Origin: JBBPYC01 sp038200275 | GTDB taxonomy: Bacteria > Pseudomonadota > Gammaproteobacteria > Burkholderiales > Burkholderiaceae_C | Direction: 5' to 3' | Length of the DNA stretch: 64,000 nucleotides | Assembly: GCA_038200275.1 (NCBI GenBank) | Contig: JBBPYC010000059.1 | Coordinates: forward strand, 112,368-176,367 | In this document: one piece after another, positions 53,734 through 62,398 of the stretch | Numbering within the stretch: position 1 is the stretch's first letter | How the letters are laid out: every line of letters begins with the position of its first letter | Made by a program: the position numbers and the translations under genes | The notes under the pieces: generated by a model | Database searches by the model: none | Told to the model about the DNA's origin: nothing | The model's input: the letters and a program-made list of their open reading frames with translations, nothing else

Positions 53734-54699
53734 TCAAACACCTGCTGCCGCCAGTGCCGTGGCACTCGGCAGCCCTTCGGTATCGCCCCGCACCTGAACC
53801 GCCTGCGCGCCGATCCAGGCGCCGCGGCGCGCGGCTTGCTCGGGCGTTTTTCCTTCGAGCAGGGCGCTGACCACGCCGACCGCGAAGCCATCGCCGGCAC
53901 CCACCGTATCCACCACCCGTGCTACCGGGAACGCATCGACATGACCAGCTGCGTCGCGCGTCGCCCAATATGCGCCGTCGGCGCCGAGCTTCACGACGAC
54001 CAGCTGCACCGCACCCCGCTGCAGATAAAAGCGCGCGATCGCCGTCGGATCGCTGGTGCCGCACAGCACCTGGCCTTCGGCCACGCCAGGCAGCACCCAG
54101 TCGGATTGGAATGCAAGCGCATTGAGCCGATCGGCCATGACAGCTTGCGTCGGCCACAGCGCGGGCCGCAGGTTCGGGTCGAATGAGACAGTGCGGCCAG
54201 CAGCCCGCATCAGCGCAATTGCGTGCTCACCGGCCGCATAGCAATTTGTGGATACGCCCGCATGAACGCCAGTCAGGTGCAGGTGGCGGGCCGACGTGAG
54301 CCAGCTCTTGTCGAGTTGAGACGCGTTCAACAGGCTGGCCGCCGAGCCGCGTCGGTAGTACTCGATCGGCGGATCTTCGCCAGCGATGGACCGGGCTTTG
54401 AGCATCATTCCGGTGCTGCCGCCAGCGTCGACCTGCACGTGGGTGCAGTCGATGCCTTCGGCCTGCATCACGCCAAGCACGTAGCGCCCGAATGAATCGG
54501 CGCCGACCCGACTGGCCCAGCCGACCGACAGGCCCAGGCGCGCCAGTCCGATCGCGACGTTGGTCTCCGCGCCGGCGGTGCTTTTATGAAAAGAGTTGAC
54601 CGTATCGAGCGGGCCGGATTCATTCGCGATCAACAGCACCAGGGCTTCACCGAGCGTGACGACGTCAAGCGGATGTTCAGGGTATTGCGGGTGGTCCAT
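53734..54699 (-). CDS. PfkB-family sugar kinase, probable 2-keto-3-deoxygluconate kinase
   Basis: The protein has 321 residues. TLGEALVLLIANESGPLDTV and KSTAGAETNVAIGLARLGLS are the sugar-binding side. DTVGAGDGFAVGVVSALLEG is the PfkB signature with the catalytic Asp. YYRRGSAAS fits 2-keto-3-deoxygluconate kinases. It phosphorylates the sugar acid for cleavage to pyruvate and glyceraldehyde phosphate. No uronate pathway genes are next to it, so the exact sugar is uncertain. Confidence 0.85.
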   Translation of the reverse strand: MDHPQYPEHPLDVVTLGEALVLLIANESGPLDTVNSFHKSTAGAETNVAIGLARLGLSVGWASRVGADSFGRYVLGVMQAEGIDCTHVQVDAGGSTGMMLKARSIAGEDPPIEYYRRGSAASLLNASQLDKSWLTSARHLHLTGVHAGVSTNCYAAGEHAIALMRAAGRTVSFDPNLRPALWPTQAVMADRLNALAFQSDWVLPGVAEGQVLCGTSDPTAIARFYLQRGAVQLVVVKLGADGAYWATRDAAGHVDAFPVARVVDTVGAGDGFAVGVVSALLEGKTPEQAARRGAWIGAQAVQVRGDTEGLPSATALAAAGV

Positions 54700-54846
54700 C
54701 GGGTGCTGCTTTCTTCATGGCGGACGTCGATCCCCCAACATCGGCATCGATTCATTGTCACATCGGCGAACCGGCCCTGGGTAGGGTTTTTGCACAATGG
54801 GTGTTCGACTCGATGTAAGTCCGAACAACCAAAGGAAGAATGACTC

Positions 54847-56097
54847 ATGAAAAAGCACCTGCTCGCCATTGCCTGCGCTTGCAGCCTGACTGCAGCCGGC
54901 GTGCAGCCGGCCATGGCGCAGACAAGCACTGACAAGCCCGGGATTTCCGACGACGTCGTCAAGATCGGCTTGATCCTCGACATGTCGGGGCTGTATGCCG
55001 ACATCACCGGCGCCGGCTCGGTCGAGGCCGCGCGCATGGCGATTGCCGACTTCGGCGGCACCGTGCTGGGCAAGCCCATCGAGATGGTCTACATCGATCA
55101 TCAGAACAAGGCCGACATCGCCGCCAGCAAGGCGCGTGAATGGTTCGACAGCGACAAGGTCGACGCGCTGATGGACGTGGCCGCCAGCGCACCCGCATTG
55201 GCCGTGGCATTGATCGCAAAAGAAAAGAACAAGATCGCCGTGTTCAACGGACCCGGCTCGGTGCGCCTGACCAACGAAGCCTGCACGCCGGTCACGATCC
55301 ACTATGCGTACGACACTTATTCGCTGGCGAACGTCACGGGCCGCGCCGTCGTGCAAAACGGCGGCGACACCTGGTTCTTCATCACGGCCGACTATGCGTT
55401 CGGCCAGTCGCTGGAGAAGGACACCAGCGACGTGGTGAAAGCAGAAGGTGGCAAGGTGCTCGGCAACGTGCGGCATCCGATCAGTGCATCGGACTTCTCC
55501 TCGTACCTGCTGAGCGCGCAAGCGTCGGGCGCCAAGATCATCGGCTTGGCCAATTCCGGTGGCGACACCATCAATGCGATCAAGACTGCGCGCGAATTCG
55601 GCATGGGCCGTGACGGCAAGCAGTCGCTGGCCGGCCTGCTGGTCTACATCAACGACATCCACAGCCTGGGTCTTGCGCAGACGCAGGGCATGTACCTGAC
55701 GGAAGGTTTCTATTGGGACCGGGACGATGCGTCGCGCCAATGGTCGCAGCGCTTCTTCAAAAAGATGAACAAGATGCCGAACATGAGCCAGGCTGGCGTC
55801 TATTCGGCCACGTTGCACTATCTGAACGCGGTGAAAGCGGTCGGCACCGATGCGACCGAGCCGGTGATGAAGCAGATGCGTGAGACACCGATCAACGACA
55901 TGTACGCCAAGAACGGCCGCATCCGCGAAGACGGCCGCATGGTGCACGACATGTACCTGTTCCAGGTCAAGAAGCCGGAGGAATCGAAGGCCCCCTGGGA
56001 CTACTACAACGTGAAGTCCACCGTGCCGGGCGACAAGGCGTTTCAGCCGCTGTCGGCCAGCACCTGCTCGCTCGTGAGTGCAGCGGCGAAGAAGTAG
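54847..56097 (+). CDS. ABC transporter substrate-binding protein, branched-chain amino acid type
   Basis: The protein has 416 residues with an AAAGGAAG ribosome site. The signal peptide ends at QPAMAQ. VVKIGLILDMSGLYADITGA, WFFITADYAFGQSLEKDTSD and VGNVRHPISASDFSSYLLSA-like segments place it in the Peripla_BP_6 group. Members bind branched amino acids, amides, aromatic acids and other small molecules. No permease or ATPase genes are adjacent. It is divergent from the sugar kinase. Confidence 0.9.
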   Translation: MKKHLLAIACACSLTAAGVQPAMAQTSTDKPGISDDVVKIGLILDMSGLYADITGAGSVEAARMAIADFGGTVLGKPIEMVYIDHQNKADIAASKAREWFDSDKVDALMDVAASAPALAVALIAKEKNKIAVFNGPGSVRLTNEACTPVTIHYAYDTYSLANVTGRAVVQNGGDTWFFITADYAFGQSLEKDTSDVVKAEGGKVLGNVRHPISASDFSSYLLSAQASGAKIIGLANSGGDTINAIKTAREFGMGRDGKQSLAGLLVYINDIHSLGLAQTQGMYLTEGFYWDRDDASRQWSQRFFKKMNKMPNMSQAGVYSATLHYLNAVKAVGTDATEPVMKQMRETPINDMYAKNGRIREDGRMVHDMYLFQVKKPEESKAPWDYYNVKSTVPGDKAFQPLSASTCSLVSAAAKK

Positions 56098-56145
56098 AGC
56101 CTTTGCTGCGGCCATGCAGGCGGGGAGGGCTCCACGCGCGTGACG

Positions 56146-57168
56146 CTACCCCGCAACTGCCGGGTCGATCGATATCACCGCGCGTCCGCGGCCTTTGCCG
56201 GCAAGCACCGTTTCGATGATCTGCGGCAGTGCATCGAACGGTTGCACGTTGGCAATCGCTGCGAGATGCCGTGGCCGCAGGTCGCTGCCCAGGCGCTGCC
56301 AGATGAGCGCGCGCTCGGGCACGTCGTTGTCGGAGTTGATGCCCAGCAGCCGCACGCCGCGCAGGATGAACGGCATCACGGTGGTGTTCAGCTCGAAGCC
56401 GGCCGCGTTGCCGATGCTTGCGATCACGCCGTCTTTTTGCACCGTGCGCGTCAGTGCAGCCAGCGGGGCGCCGCCGAGCGAATCGACCGCGCCGGCCCAT
56501 AACGCGGATTCGAGCGCGCGCGTGCCGGTGGGCAGGCTGCTGCTGGCAATCACTTCCTTTGCACCCAGTGCGAGCAGATAGTCCGACTGCTCGAGTTTGG
56601 AAGTGGCCGCCACCACGTGATAGCCGCGCTGAGCCAGCAGATCGATGGCGATGCTGCCAACGCCGCCGGTCGCCCCGTTGACCAGCACCTTGCCGCGTTC
56701 GGGCGCCAGGCGGTTCGCCTCCATCGCGTCGATCGCCAACGCGGTTGTGTAGCCCGCGGTGCCGATCGTGATTGCATCGAGCAGGCTCATGCGCGGCGGC
56801 AGCTTGTTGACCCAGGCCGCCGGCGCCCGCGCGCGTGCAGCCCAGCCGCCATGCTGCGTCACGCCGAAGCCGTGGTTGTGCACGATCACGGCATCGCCGG
56901 GTGCAAAGCGCGGGTGGTAGGACCGTTCCACCACGCCGACCGCATCGATGCCAGAGATGCACGGAAAGCGGCGGATGATCTTGCCACGGCCGCTCGCGGC
57001 CAACGCATCCTTGTAGTTCACGCTCGAATACGCGACGCGGAGCAGCACATCGCCCGCATCGAGCTGCGCATCGGTCAGTGTCTCGAACGCACCGTGCACA
57101 CCACGGCCTGCGTCCTCGCGCACCATGAAACAGCGGAACTGCCTTAGGTCGTCGGGGTGATTATTCAT
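56146..57168 (-). CDS. Zinc-free MDR oxidoreductase, AcuI/YhdH acrylyl-CoA reductase family
   Basis: The protein has 340 residues from the ATG at 57168. It has the YhdH/AcuI pattern: VAYSSVNYKDALAASGRGKI, FPCISGIDAVGVVERSYHPR, MSLLDAITIGTAGYTTALAI and VNGATGGVGSIAIDLLAQRG for NADPH. Relatives reduce acryloyl-CoA to propionyl-CoA, protecting against acrylate. It is divergent from a TetR gene, with a palindrome between them, an arrangement like acuR-acuI. Confidence 0.88.
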   Translation of the reverse strand: MNNHPDDLRQFRCFMVREDAGRGVHGAFETLTDAQLDAGDVLLRVAYSSVNYKDALAASGRGKIIRRFPCISGIDAVGVVERSYHPRFAPGDAVIVHNHGFGVTQHGGWAARARAPAAWVNKLPPRMSLLDAITIGTAGYTTALAIDAMEANRLAPERGKVLVNGATGGVGSIAIDLLAQRGYHVVAATSKLEQSDYLLALGAKEVIASSSLPTGTRALESALWAGAVDSLGGAPLAALTRTVQKDGVIASIGNAAGFELNTTVMPFILRGVRLLGINSDNDVPERALIWQRLGSDLRPRHLAAIANVQPFDALPQIIETVLAGKGRGRAVISIDPAVAG

Positions 57169-57235
57169 CGCGTTCTGCCTTGTCTGGATCGATCGCGCGG
57201 CGGCTGCGCCAAGCCTGCAGCGCAAGGTGATGCTG

Positions 57236-57260
57236 CTTACCACTGTTACCAACAGGTAAG
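57236..57260. promoter_or_regulatory. Probable TetR operator, TTACC-AACA-GGTAA palindrome
   Basis: A perfect inverted repeat TTACC-N4-GGTAA (57246-57259) is preceded by an extra TTACC half-site at 57237. It lies in the 155-base gap between the AcuI-like gene and the TetR gene, so it could control both. Confidence 0.65.
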
Positions 57261-57323
57261 GGCGCGCGACTGCCCGGCTGCGCGCCTCGCGTTCACATGG
57301 CTGCGGCACTAAAATGCTTTCGC

Positions 57324-57980
57324 ATGAGCACTGCCGCCGCCCCCGCCGTTCCGCCTGCGGACATGAGCCCTTCTATTTCTTCGTCTTCGTTCAAGCAGCA
57401 GATGCTGCGCTCGCGCGAAGAAGCCATCGTAACAATCGCGAATCGCCTGCTTGCGCAAAAGGGGTTCGACGCGATGACCGTGGACGAAGTGGCCGCCGCC
57501 GTGGGCATTGCCAAGGCGAATCTGTTCCAGCATTTCCCGAGCAAGGAAGCATTGGCCACAGCAGCCATGGTGCGCGTGATGCGGCGCGCGCTCGACTTCT
57601 TGCAGCAGCAGATCGCGCCGCAAGACGCACCGGCCGACAAGCTGCGCAGCTTCGCGGTCTGGGCGATGCAATCGCAGCTTGACGGCGAGATGCCGTTGGT
57701 GCCGGGTCAGCGTTCCACGTTGCGCAACACATTGATGAACAGCACCGACTACGCGGCCACGCTCGACGATGTGAGCGACACCCTGCTCGGCTGGATCGCA
57801 GCAGCCCAGGCCGACGGCACACTGAATCCGATGCTGCCCGCACCAGTGGTGCTGCATTCGCTCTATGCACGTGCCTGCTGCCCAGTGGTGGACTACCTGA
57901 AGGCGCAAGGCGACATGAGCGACGCCGAGATCGTCGAGTATGTGCTGGCCGCCTGCTTCGACGGCCTGCGAGGCCGCTGA
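57324..57980 (+). CDS. TetR-family regulator
   Basis: The protein has 218 residues from the ATG at 57324. The DNA-binding domain is EEAIVTIANRLLAQKGFDAM with VDEVAAAVGIAKANLFQHFP. The C-terminal ligand domain is all-helical and includes LHSLYARACCPVVDYL. By placement it represses the divergent AcuI-like gene through the palindrome at 57246. Confidence 0.9.
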   Translation: MSTAAAPAVPPADMSPSISSSSFKQQMLRSREEAIVTIANRLLAQKGFDAMTVDEVAAAVGIAKANLFQHFPSKEALATAAMVRVMRRALDFLQQQIAPQDAPADKLRSFAVWAMQSQLDGEMPLVPGQRSTLRNTLMNSTDYAATLDDVSDTLLGWIAAAQADGTLNPMLPAPVVLHSLYARACCPVVDYLKAQGDMSDAEIVEYVLAACFDGLRGR

Positions 57981-58017
57981 CAGCGAAGGCTGGCGGCCTT
58001 CCACTGGTTCCGTTTTC

Positions 58018-58082
58018 GTCCGGCAGGCGCCGCCCCGGTAGGGGGTAGCCTAGAGCCGACCGAAGGGAGCGAAGGCTGGGGG
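58018..58082 (+). repeat. Dispersed intergenic repeat, copy C
   Basis: GTCCGGCAGGCGCCGCC to AGCGAAGGCTGGGG is closest to copy A at 5771. It lies 38 bases after the TetR stop and abuts an IS630 remnant. Confidence 0.85.
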
Positions 58083-58087
58083 CGCGA

Positions 58088-58347
58088 CTACTCGGCAGTC
58101 CGAAATATGGGCGACAGAAGGTGCGCCGAAGAATGACCGAATGAGCTTGCTCGGGCGGCCCGTGGCTGGCTTTGAGGCCAACGCACACTCGCTTTTGCCT
58201 CGTCCTAACGCCGTCTTTAGCCAGTCGTACATGGACGTGGGGTTCATCCCCAGCGACTTGCACTGCGTCCGCCGGTTTCTCACCTTCTTTGACCCGACGC
58301 CGTACGAGCAACCCAAATGCTTCCAGCTTCAGTGGATCCCGGATTGA
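58088..58347 (-). pseudogene. Internally deleted IS630-family transposase remnant
   Basis: The minus strand reads DPLKLEAFGLLVRRRVKEGE (helix-turn-helix start). After a frameshift it continues SLGMNPTSMYDWLKTALGRG and ATGRPSKL, the IS630 N-terminal linker. It then jumps directly to IRSFFGAPSVAHISDC. That last piece matches the C-terminal end of the IS630 fragment at 63864, so the catalytic DDE core is missing. The stop codon has become Arg. The 58348-58582 stretch upstream holds nothing I can name. Confidence 0.7.
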
Positions 58348-58582
58348 GCCGTGCGAGAAGTTTGCCAACACCCCCTACCTGAGCAAGCCGACGGCGACCG
58401 ACTTCGAGCCCATCGGTCCCGGCAGTAAGGTGCACTTCATCAGTCTGGGTGACACCAACTCAGGGAGCTCTCCTGCAGTTCGTGACAGTCTCATCGTGAT
58501 GTTCTGGCGATTGTCCATTCATCAGTGCACTCCCTGAATTGATCGGATGAGGGTCGGCCGCAGACATCGGCAACGACCGTCG

Positions 58583-59125
58583 TCACGCTTTACGCGATTC
58601 GAACACCAAACAGGTCGTCGTCGCATGTGCATAAAGTGTGCCGTCGGGGCCGTAAAGCCGCGCCTCGGCGGTCGCGAGCTGACGCCCGCAGTGAATGACG
58701 TTGCCTTCGGCCCGCACCCGCTGCAACTTGGGTGAAACCGCTCTGACGAAGTTGATGCTGAGCTCGGCCGTGGTGTAGCCACGCCCTGGCGGCAGCATGC
58801 TGTGGACCGAGCAGCCGAGCGCCGAATCAAGCAATGTCGCGACCCAGCCGCCGTGCACCGTGTTCAGCGGATTCAGGTGTTTCTCCAGCGGCGTGCCCTG
58901 GAACAGGGTATGGCCGGCACTGACTGAGAGCAACGTGAAATCGAGCGTTTTTGCAATCGCTGCGTAGGGCAGCTCTCCCACGAGCATCCCCTGCATGATT
59001 TGGAGGCCGCTCTTGCCTTCCACCTGCTCCGGCCGCGCCACGCCCGGCCCCGCCCCGGCGGAAAGCCTTTGCGCGACTTCTCGCTCTTCCGCAAGCCAGC
59101 GTTCCAGTTCGTTCGGTTGTGTCAT
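58583..59125 (-). CDS. PaaI-type hotdog-fold thioesterase
   Basis: The protein has 180 residues from the ATG at 59125. The hotdog core NPLNTVHGGWVATLLDSALG has the HGG motif of PaaI/HGG acyl-CoA thioesterases. TTAELSINFVRAVSPKLQRV and TAEARLYGPDGTLYAHATTT complete it. It would hydrolyse acyl- or aroyl-CoA. It is divergent from the MarR gene, with a shared palindrome. Confidence 0.88.
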   Translation of the reverse strand: MTQPNELERWLAEEREVAQRLSAGAGPGVARPEQVEGKSGLQIMQGMLVGELPYAAIAKTLDFTLLSVSAGHTLFQGTPLEKHLNPLNTVHGGWVATLLDSALGCSVHSMLPPGRGYTTAELSINFVRAVSPKLQRVRAEGNVIHCGRQLATAEARLYGPDGTLYAHATTTCLVFESRKA

Positions 59126-59151
59126 GAGAATCCAATTGTTATGGTTGCTTA

Positions 59152-59164
59152 TGCAATTATTGCA
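59152..59164. promoter_or_regulatory. Probable MarR operator palindrome
   Basis: TGCAATTATTGCA is a perfect 13-base palindrome in the 54-base gap between the divergent thioesterase and MarR genes. It is well placed to control both. Confidence 0.65.
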
Positions 59165-59179
59165 GATACAATCATAATC

Positions 59180-59647
59180 ATGGAGCTCCCCGAAAAGCCG
59201 CAAGGCTGCACCAATTTCAAGCTGCGTCGGGTAACGCGCTTGGTCTCGCGCCACTACGACGCGCAGCTTGCCGCCAGTGGACTGAAGACAACCCAGTTCT
59301 CGTTGCTATCAATCGTGCTGGCACGCGGGCCGCTTCGTCCGGTCGATCTGTCCGAGGCGATGGACGTGGACGCATCGACCTTGACCCGCAATATGAAGCC
59401 GCTGGTCGAAGCAGGATGGCTGAGCTTGGGCGAAGGCGCGGATGCGCGTAGCCGGTCAGTCGCGATCACGGATGCTGGCCGCGCGAAGCACATGGAAGCC
59501 AAGGTGATGTGGCGTATCGCTCAGCGAAAGCTCAATGAGCTGTTTGGTGTGGAGCAAGTGGCTTCGCTGCATGCGTTGCTTGACCAGAGTCTGTTGCAGC
59601 TTCAACAAGGGGCGCTGCACGAATCTGCCCAGAACGAGGCCACATGA
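59180..59647 (+). CDS. MarR-family regulator
   Basis: The protein has 155 residues from the ATG at 59180. The winged helix is PVDLSEAMDVDASTLTRNMK with PLVEAGWLSLGEGADARSRS. The flanking helices of a MarR dimer interface are present (LRRVTRLVSRHYDAQL). It overlaps the MFS gene by ATGA, so it heads a MarR-MFS-MATE-SDR set and probably senses an aromatic or toxic compound. Confidence 0.9.
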   Translation: MELPEKPQGCTNFKLRRVTRLVSRHYDAQLAASGLKTTQFSLLSIVLARGPLRPVDLSEAMDVDASTLTRNMKPLVEAGWLSLGEGADARSRSVAITDAGRAKHMEAKVMWRIAQRKLNELFGVEQVASLHALLDQSLLQLQQGALHESAQNEAT

Positions 59648-60948
59648 GCGCCGCATCATCATCTCCCTCCGGTGATGACTCGGGTTCGCTAGCGGCAGCA
59701 GCGACACCCGTCGCTGTGTTGCCATCGACCCAGCGCAGTTACGCCGTCTGGCTCGTGCTGCTAGCCGCTGGCGGTGCATTCGCGCTCACGATGGGCATGC
59801 GCCAGACGATGGGGCTGTTTCTCTCACCGATCAACACCGCAACCGGTTTGGGCGTCGGCTCGATCAGCCTGGCGTTCGCGTTCGGTCAGCTCTGGTGGGG
59901 CCTGACGCAGCCATTCGCGGGCGCGGCGGCCGAGCGCATCGGCACCGCGCGCGTAATCGCACTCGGCGTGCTGCTGGTCGCGCTTGGCACCGTCATCACG
60001 CCGTTCATGACGAGCACTGCGGGGCTGATCTTTGCGATCGGCGTGCTCGCTGCAGGTGGGGCGGGCATGGCTGGGCCGTCGGTGCTGATGAGTGCCACCA
60101 CGCGGCTGGTGCCGCCCGAGCAGCGCGGCATCGCCACCGGCATCGTGAACGCGGGTGGCTCGTTCGGCCAGTTCATCTTCGCACCGGTTGCGATCGGCCT
60201 GACGGCGGCGGTCGGCTGGGCGAACGCGCTGCAGTGGCTCGGCGTGCTGATCTTGCTTGCGCTACCGGCTGCCTTTGTGCTCAAGGGCAACACGCGTGCG
60301 CTGGCCGTGCAGAGCGCCGCCCTGGCTGGCAAGGCGCCGCTCAGCGCGCGCGCGGCGATCCGGCAGGCGCTTGCGGAGCCGAGCTTCCGCTATCTCGCGG
60401 CCGGTTTCCTGGTCTGCGGCTTTCACGTTGCCTTCCTTGCCACGCACCTGCCAGGCGTGATCGCCGCCTGCGGCCTGCCGCCGAGCGTGGCGGGCGGGTC
60501 GCTCGCGTTGATCGGCCTGTTCAATATCGTCGGCAGCATTGCGATGGGTTGGGCGGTGGGACGCTGGCGCATGAAGTCGCTCCTGTCACTGCTGTATGCA
60601 GTGCGCGGGCTCGCGGTGCTTGCGTTCTTGCTCGCGCCGAAGACGCCGGCCGTGCTGTTCGTGTTCGCCGCAGTGATGGGGGTCACCTTCCTGTCGACAG
60701 TGCCGCCGACAGCGGGCCTGGTCGCGAAGCTATTCGGTCCGGCCAACATGGCAATGCTGTTCGGCATCGCCATGCTCGCGCACCAGGTCGGCGGTTTCTT
60801 CGGCGCGTTGCTGGGCGGCTATGTGTTCGAGACCACCGGCAGCTACGACATCGTCTGGTGGATCGACATCGTGCTGGCGGCTGGTGCCGCGCTTGTGAAC
60901 CTGCCAATTCGTGAAGCTGCGCCGCGACTGGCACAGGTGGCCGCATGA
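59644..60948 (+). CDS. Major facilitator superfamily transporter
   Basis: The protein has 434 residues with 12 predicted helices. After a Ser/Ala-rich N-terminus come MRQTMGLFLSPINTATGLGV and WWGLTQPFAGAAAERIGTAR, the MFS motif A region. It is of the oxalate/formate or monocarboxylate type (MCT/OFA). The stop overlaps the MATE gene by ATGA. The substrate is unknown. It is probably imported or exported under MarR control. Confidence 0.88.
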   Translation: MSAASSSPSGDDSGSLAAAATPVAVLPSTQRSYAVWLVLLAAGGAFALTMGMRQTMGLFLSPINTATGLGVGSISLAFAFGQLWWGLTQPFAGAAAERIGTARVIALGVLLVALGTVITPFMTSTAGLIFAIGVLAAGGAGMAGPSVLMSATTRLVPPEQRGIATGIVNAGGSFGQFIFAPVAIGLTAAVGWANALQWLGVLILLALPAAFVLKGNTRALAVQSAALAGKAPLSARAAIRQALAEPSFRYLAAGFLVCGFHVAFLATHLPGVIAACGLPPSVAGGSLALIGLFNIVGSIAMGWAVGRWRMKSLLSLLYAVRGLAVLAFLLAPKTPAVLFVFAAVMGVTFLSTVPPTAGLVAKLFGPANMAMLFGIAMLAHQVGGFFGALLGGYVFETTGSYDIVWWIDIVLAAGAALVNLPIREAAPRLAQVAA

Positions 60949-62366
60949 GCGGGCCACAATCCGCCGCGCACGATCCGCGCACCCGCATGCTGCTGGAAGC
61001 GCCGATCGTGCCGACCTTGCTCAAGCTGGCGTTGCCGAACGTGCTGGTGATGCTCGCGCAAGCGTCGATCGGCCTCATCGAGACGTACTTCGTCGGCAAG
61101 CTCGGCGTCGAGGCACTGGCTGGCATGGCGCTGGTATTTCCGCTGGTGATGCTGATGCAGATGACTTCGGCCGGCGCAATGGGCGGCGGCATCGCATCGG
61201 CGATCGCCCGTTCGCTGGGTCGGCGCAATCGGCCGCAAGCGGATGCGCTGGTGCTGCATGCGGTGCTGATCGCGCTGGGTTTTGGCCTTGTGTTTTCTCT
61301 GGCGCTGTTGCTCGGCGGACGCTGGCTCTACACGCTGATGGGCGGGCAGGGCGTCGTGCTCGAAGCGGCCTTGACGTATTCGAACTGGGTGTTTGCCGGC
61401 GCGGTGCTGGTCTGGCTGTTCAACTCGCTCGCAGCGGTGATTCGCGGCACCGGCAACATGGTGCTGCCCGCGCAGGTGACGCTGGCCGGCGTGGTGCTGG
61501 TGGTGCCGCTGTCGCCGCTGCTGATCTTCGGCGCCGGGCCGGTGCCAGCGCTCGGCATTGCGGGCGGCGCGATCGCGCTGCTTACGTACTACTTTTTGGG
61601 CATTCTCGCGCTGACCGCATGGCTTGCGTCCCGGCATAGCCTGCTGCAGCCCAGGATCCGCGGAGTGCAGTTGCGCTGGGCGTTGTTCCGCGACATCCTG
61701 CGCATCGGGCTGATGGCGGCGATTGCTACCGTCAGCACCAACCTGTCGATTGGCATCGGGACCGCACTTGCCGGCCGCTTCGGTGCCGGTGCGATCGCGG
61801 GGTACGGTACCGGCGCGCGGCTCGAATACCTGATTGTTCCGCTGATGTTCGGCCTGGGTGCGCCGCTGCTCGCGATCGTCGGCACCTGCGTCGGCGCGGG
61901 CGACCGCGCAAGGGCGATGAAGGCGGCCTGGACCGGCGCTGCCATTGCGTTCGTGGTTGCCGAATCCATTGGGCTGCTTGCCGCCTGGGCACCTGAGCAC
62001 TGGCTGCGATTGTTCGGCAACGAACCCGACATGCTGACCGCCGGCAGTCTTTACCTGCGCACGGTCGGGCCGTGCTATGGCCTGTTCGGCGTCGGGCTGG
62101 TGCTGTACTTCGCCTCGCAAGGGGCGGGGCGGCTTTACTGGCCGGTCATTGGCAACCTCATGCGGCTCGCACTCGCTGCCGGCGGCGGCTGGCTTGCGTT
62201 GCAGTGGGGCGGCGAACTGGCGCAGGTGTTCATGGCCCAGGGGCTGGCGCTGCTGGTGTATGGCACCGTGATCGCGCTGGCGATTGCGGGCGGCGTCTGG
62301 TTCGGACCGATCGGCTGGCCAGCCAGGACAGCCCGTCTGATGCAACGGCTGGAATCAACGGCATGA
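60945..62366 (+). CDS. MATE-family efflux transporter
   Basis: The protein has 473 residues and 12 predicted helices. MATE marks are PTLLKLALPNVLVMLAQASI, LIETYFVGKLGVEALAGMAL and GTALAGRFGAGAIAGYGTGA. These pumps export cationic drugs or organic compounds using Na or H gradients. Coupled translation with the MFS gene (4-base overlap) shows one operon. Confidence 0.9.
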   Translation: MSGPQSAAHDPRTRMLLEAPIVPTLLKLALPNVLVMLAQASIGLIETYFVGKLGVEALAGMALVFPLVMLMQMTSAGAMGGGIASAIARSLGRRNRPQADALVLHAVLIALGFGLVFSLALLLGGRWLYTLMGGQGVVLEAALTYSNWVFAGAVLVWLFNSLAAVIRGTGNMVLPAQVTLAGVVLVVPLSPLLIFGAGPVPALGIAGGAIALLTYYFLGILALTAWLASRHSLLQPRIRGVQLRWALFRDILRIGLMAAIATVSTNLSIGIGTALAGRFGAGAIAGYGTGARLEYLIVPLMFGLGAPLLAIVGTCVGAGDRARAMKAAWTGAAIAFVVAESIGLLAAWAPEHWLRLFGNEPDMLTAGSLYLRTVGPCYGLFGVGLVLYFASQGAGRLYWPVIGNLMRLALAAGGGWLALQWGGELAQVFMAQGLALLVYGTVIALAIAGGVWFGPIGWPARTARLMQRLESTA

Positions 62367-62398
62367 CGTTGTGCCGAGAGGCAACAAAGGAGATCCGC

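Noticed and set aside
54715..56115. A 466-codon minus-strand frame opposite the branched-chain-type receptor
   Set aside because: Shadow frame without recognisable domains.
58172..58537. A 121-codon plus-strand frame near the IS630 remnant
   Set aside because: No family pattern. It lies mostly opposite the transposase remnant.
60843..62345. A 500-codon minus-strand frame opposite the MATE gene
   Set aside because: Low-complexity Gln/Arg/His translation typical of the antisense of a membrane protein gene.
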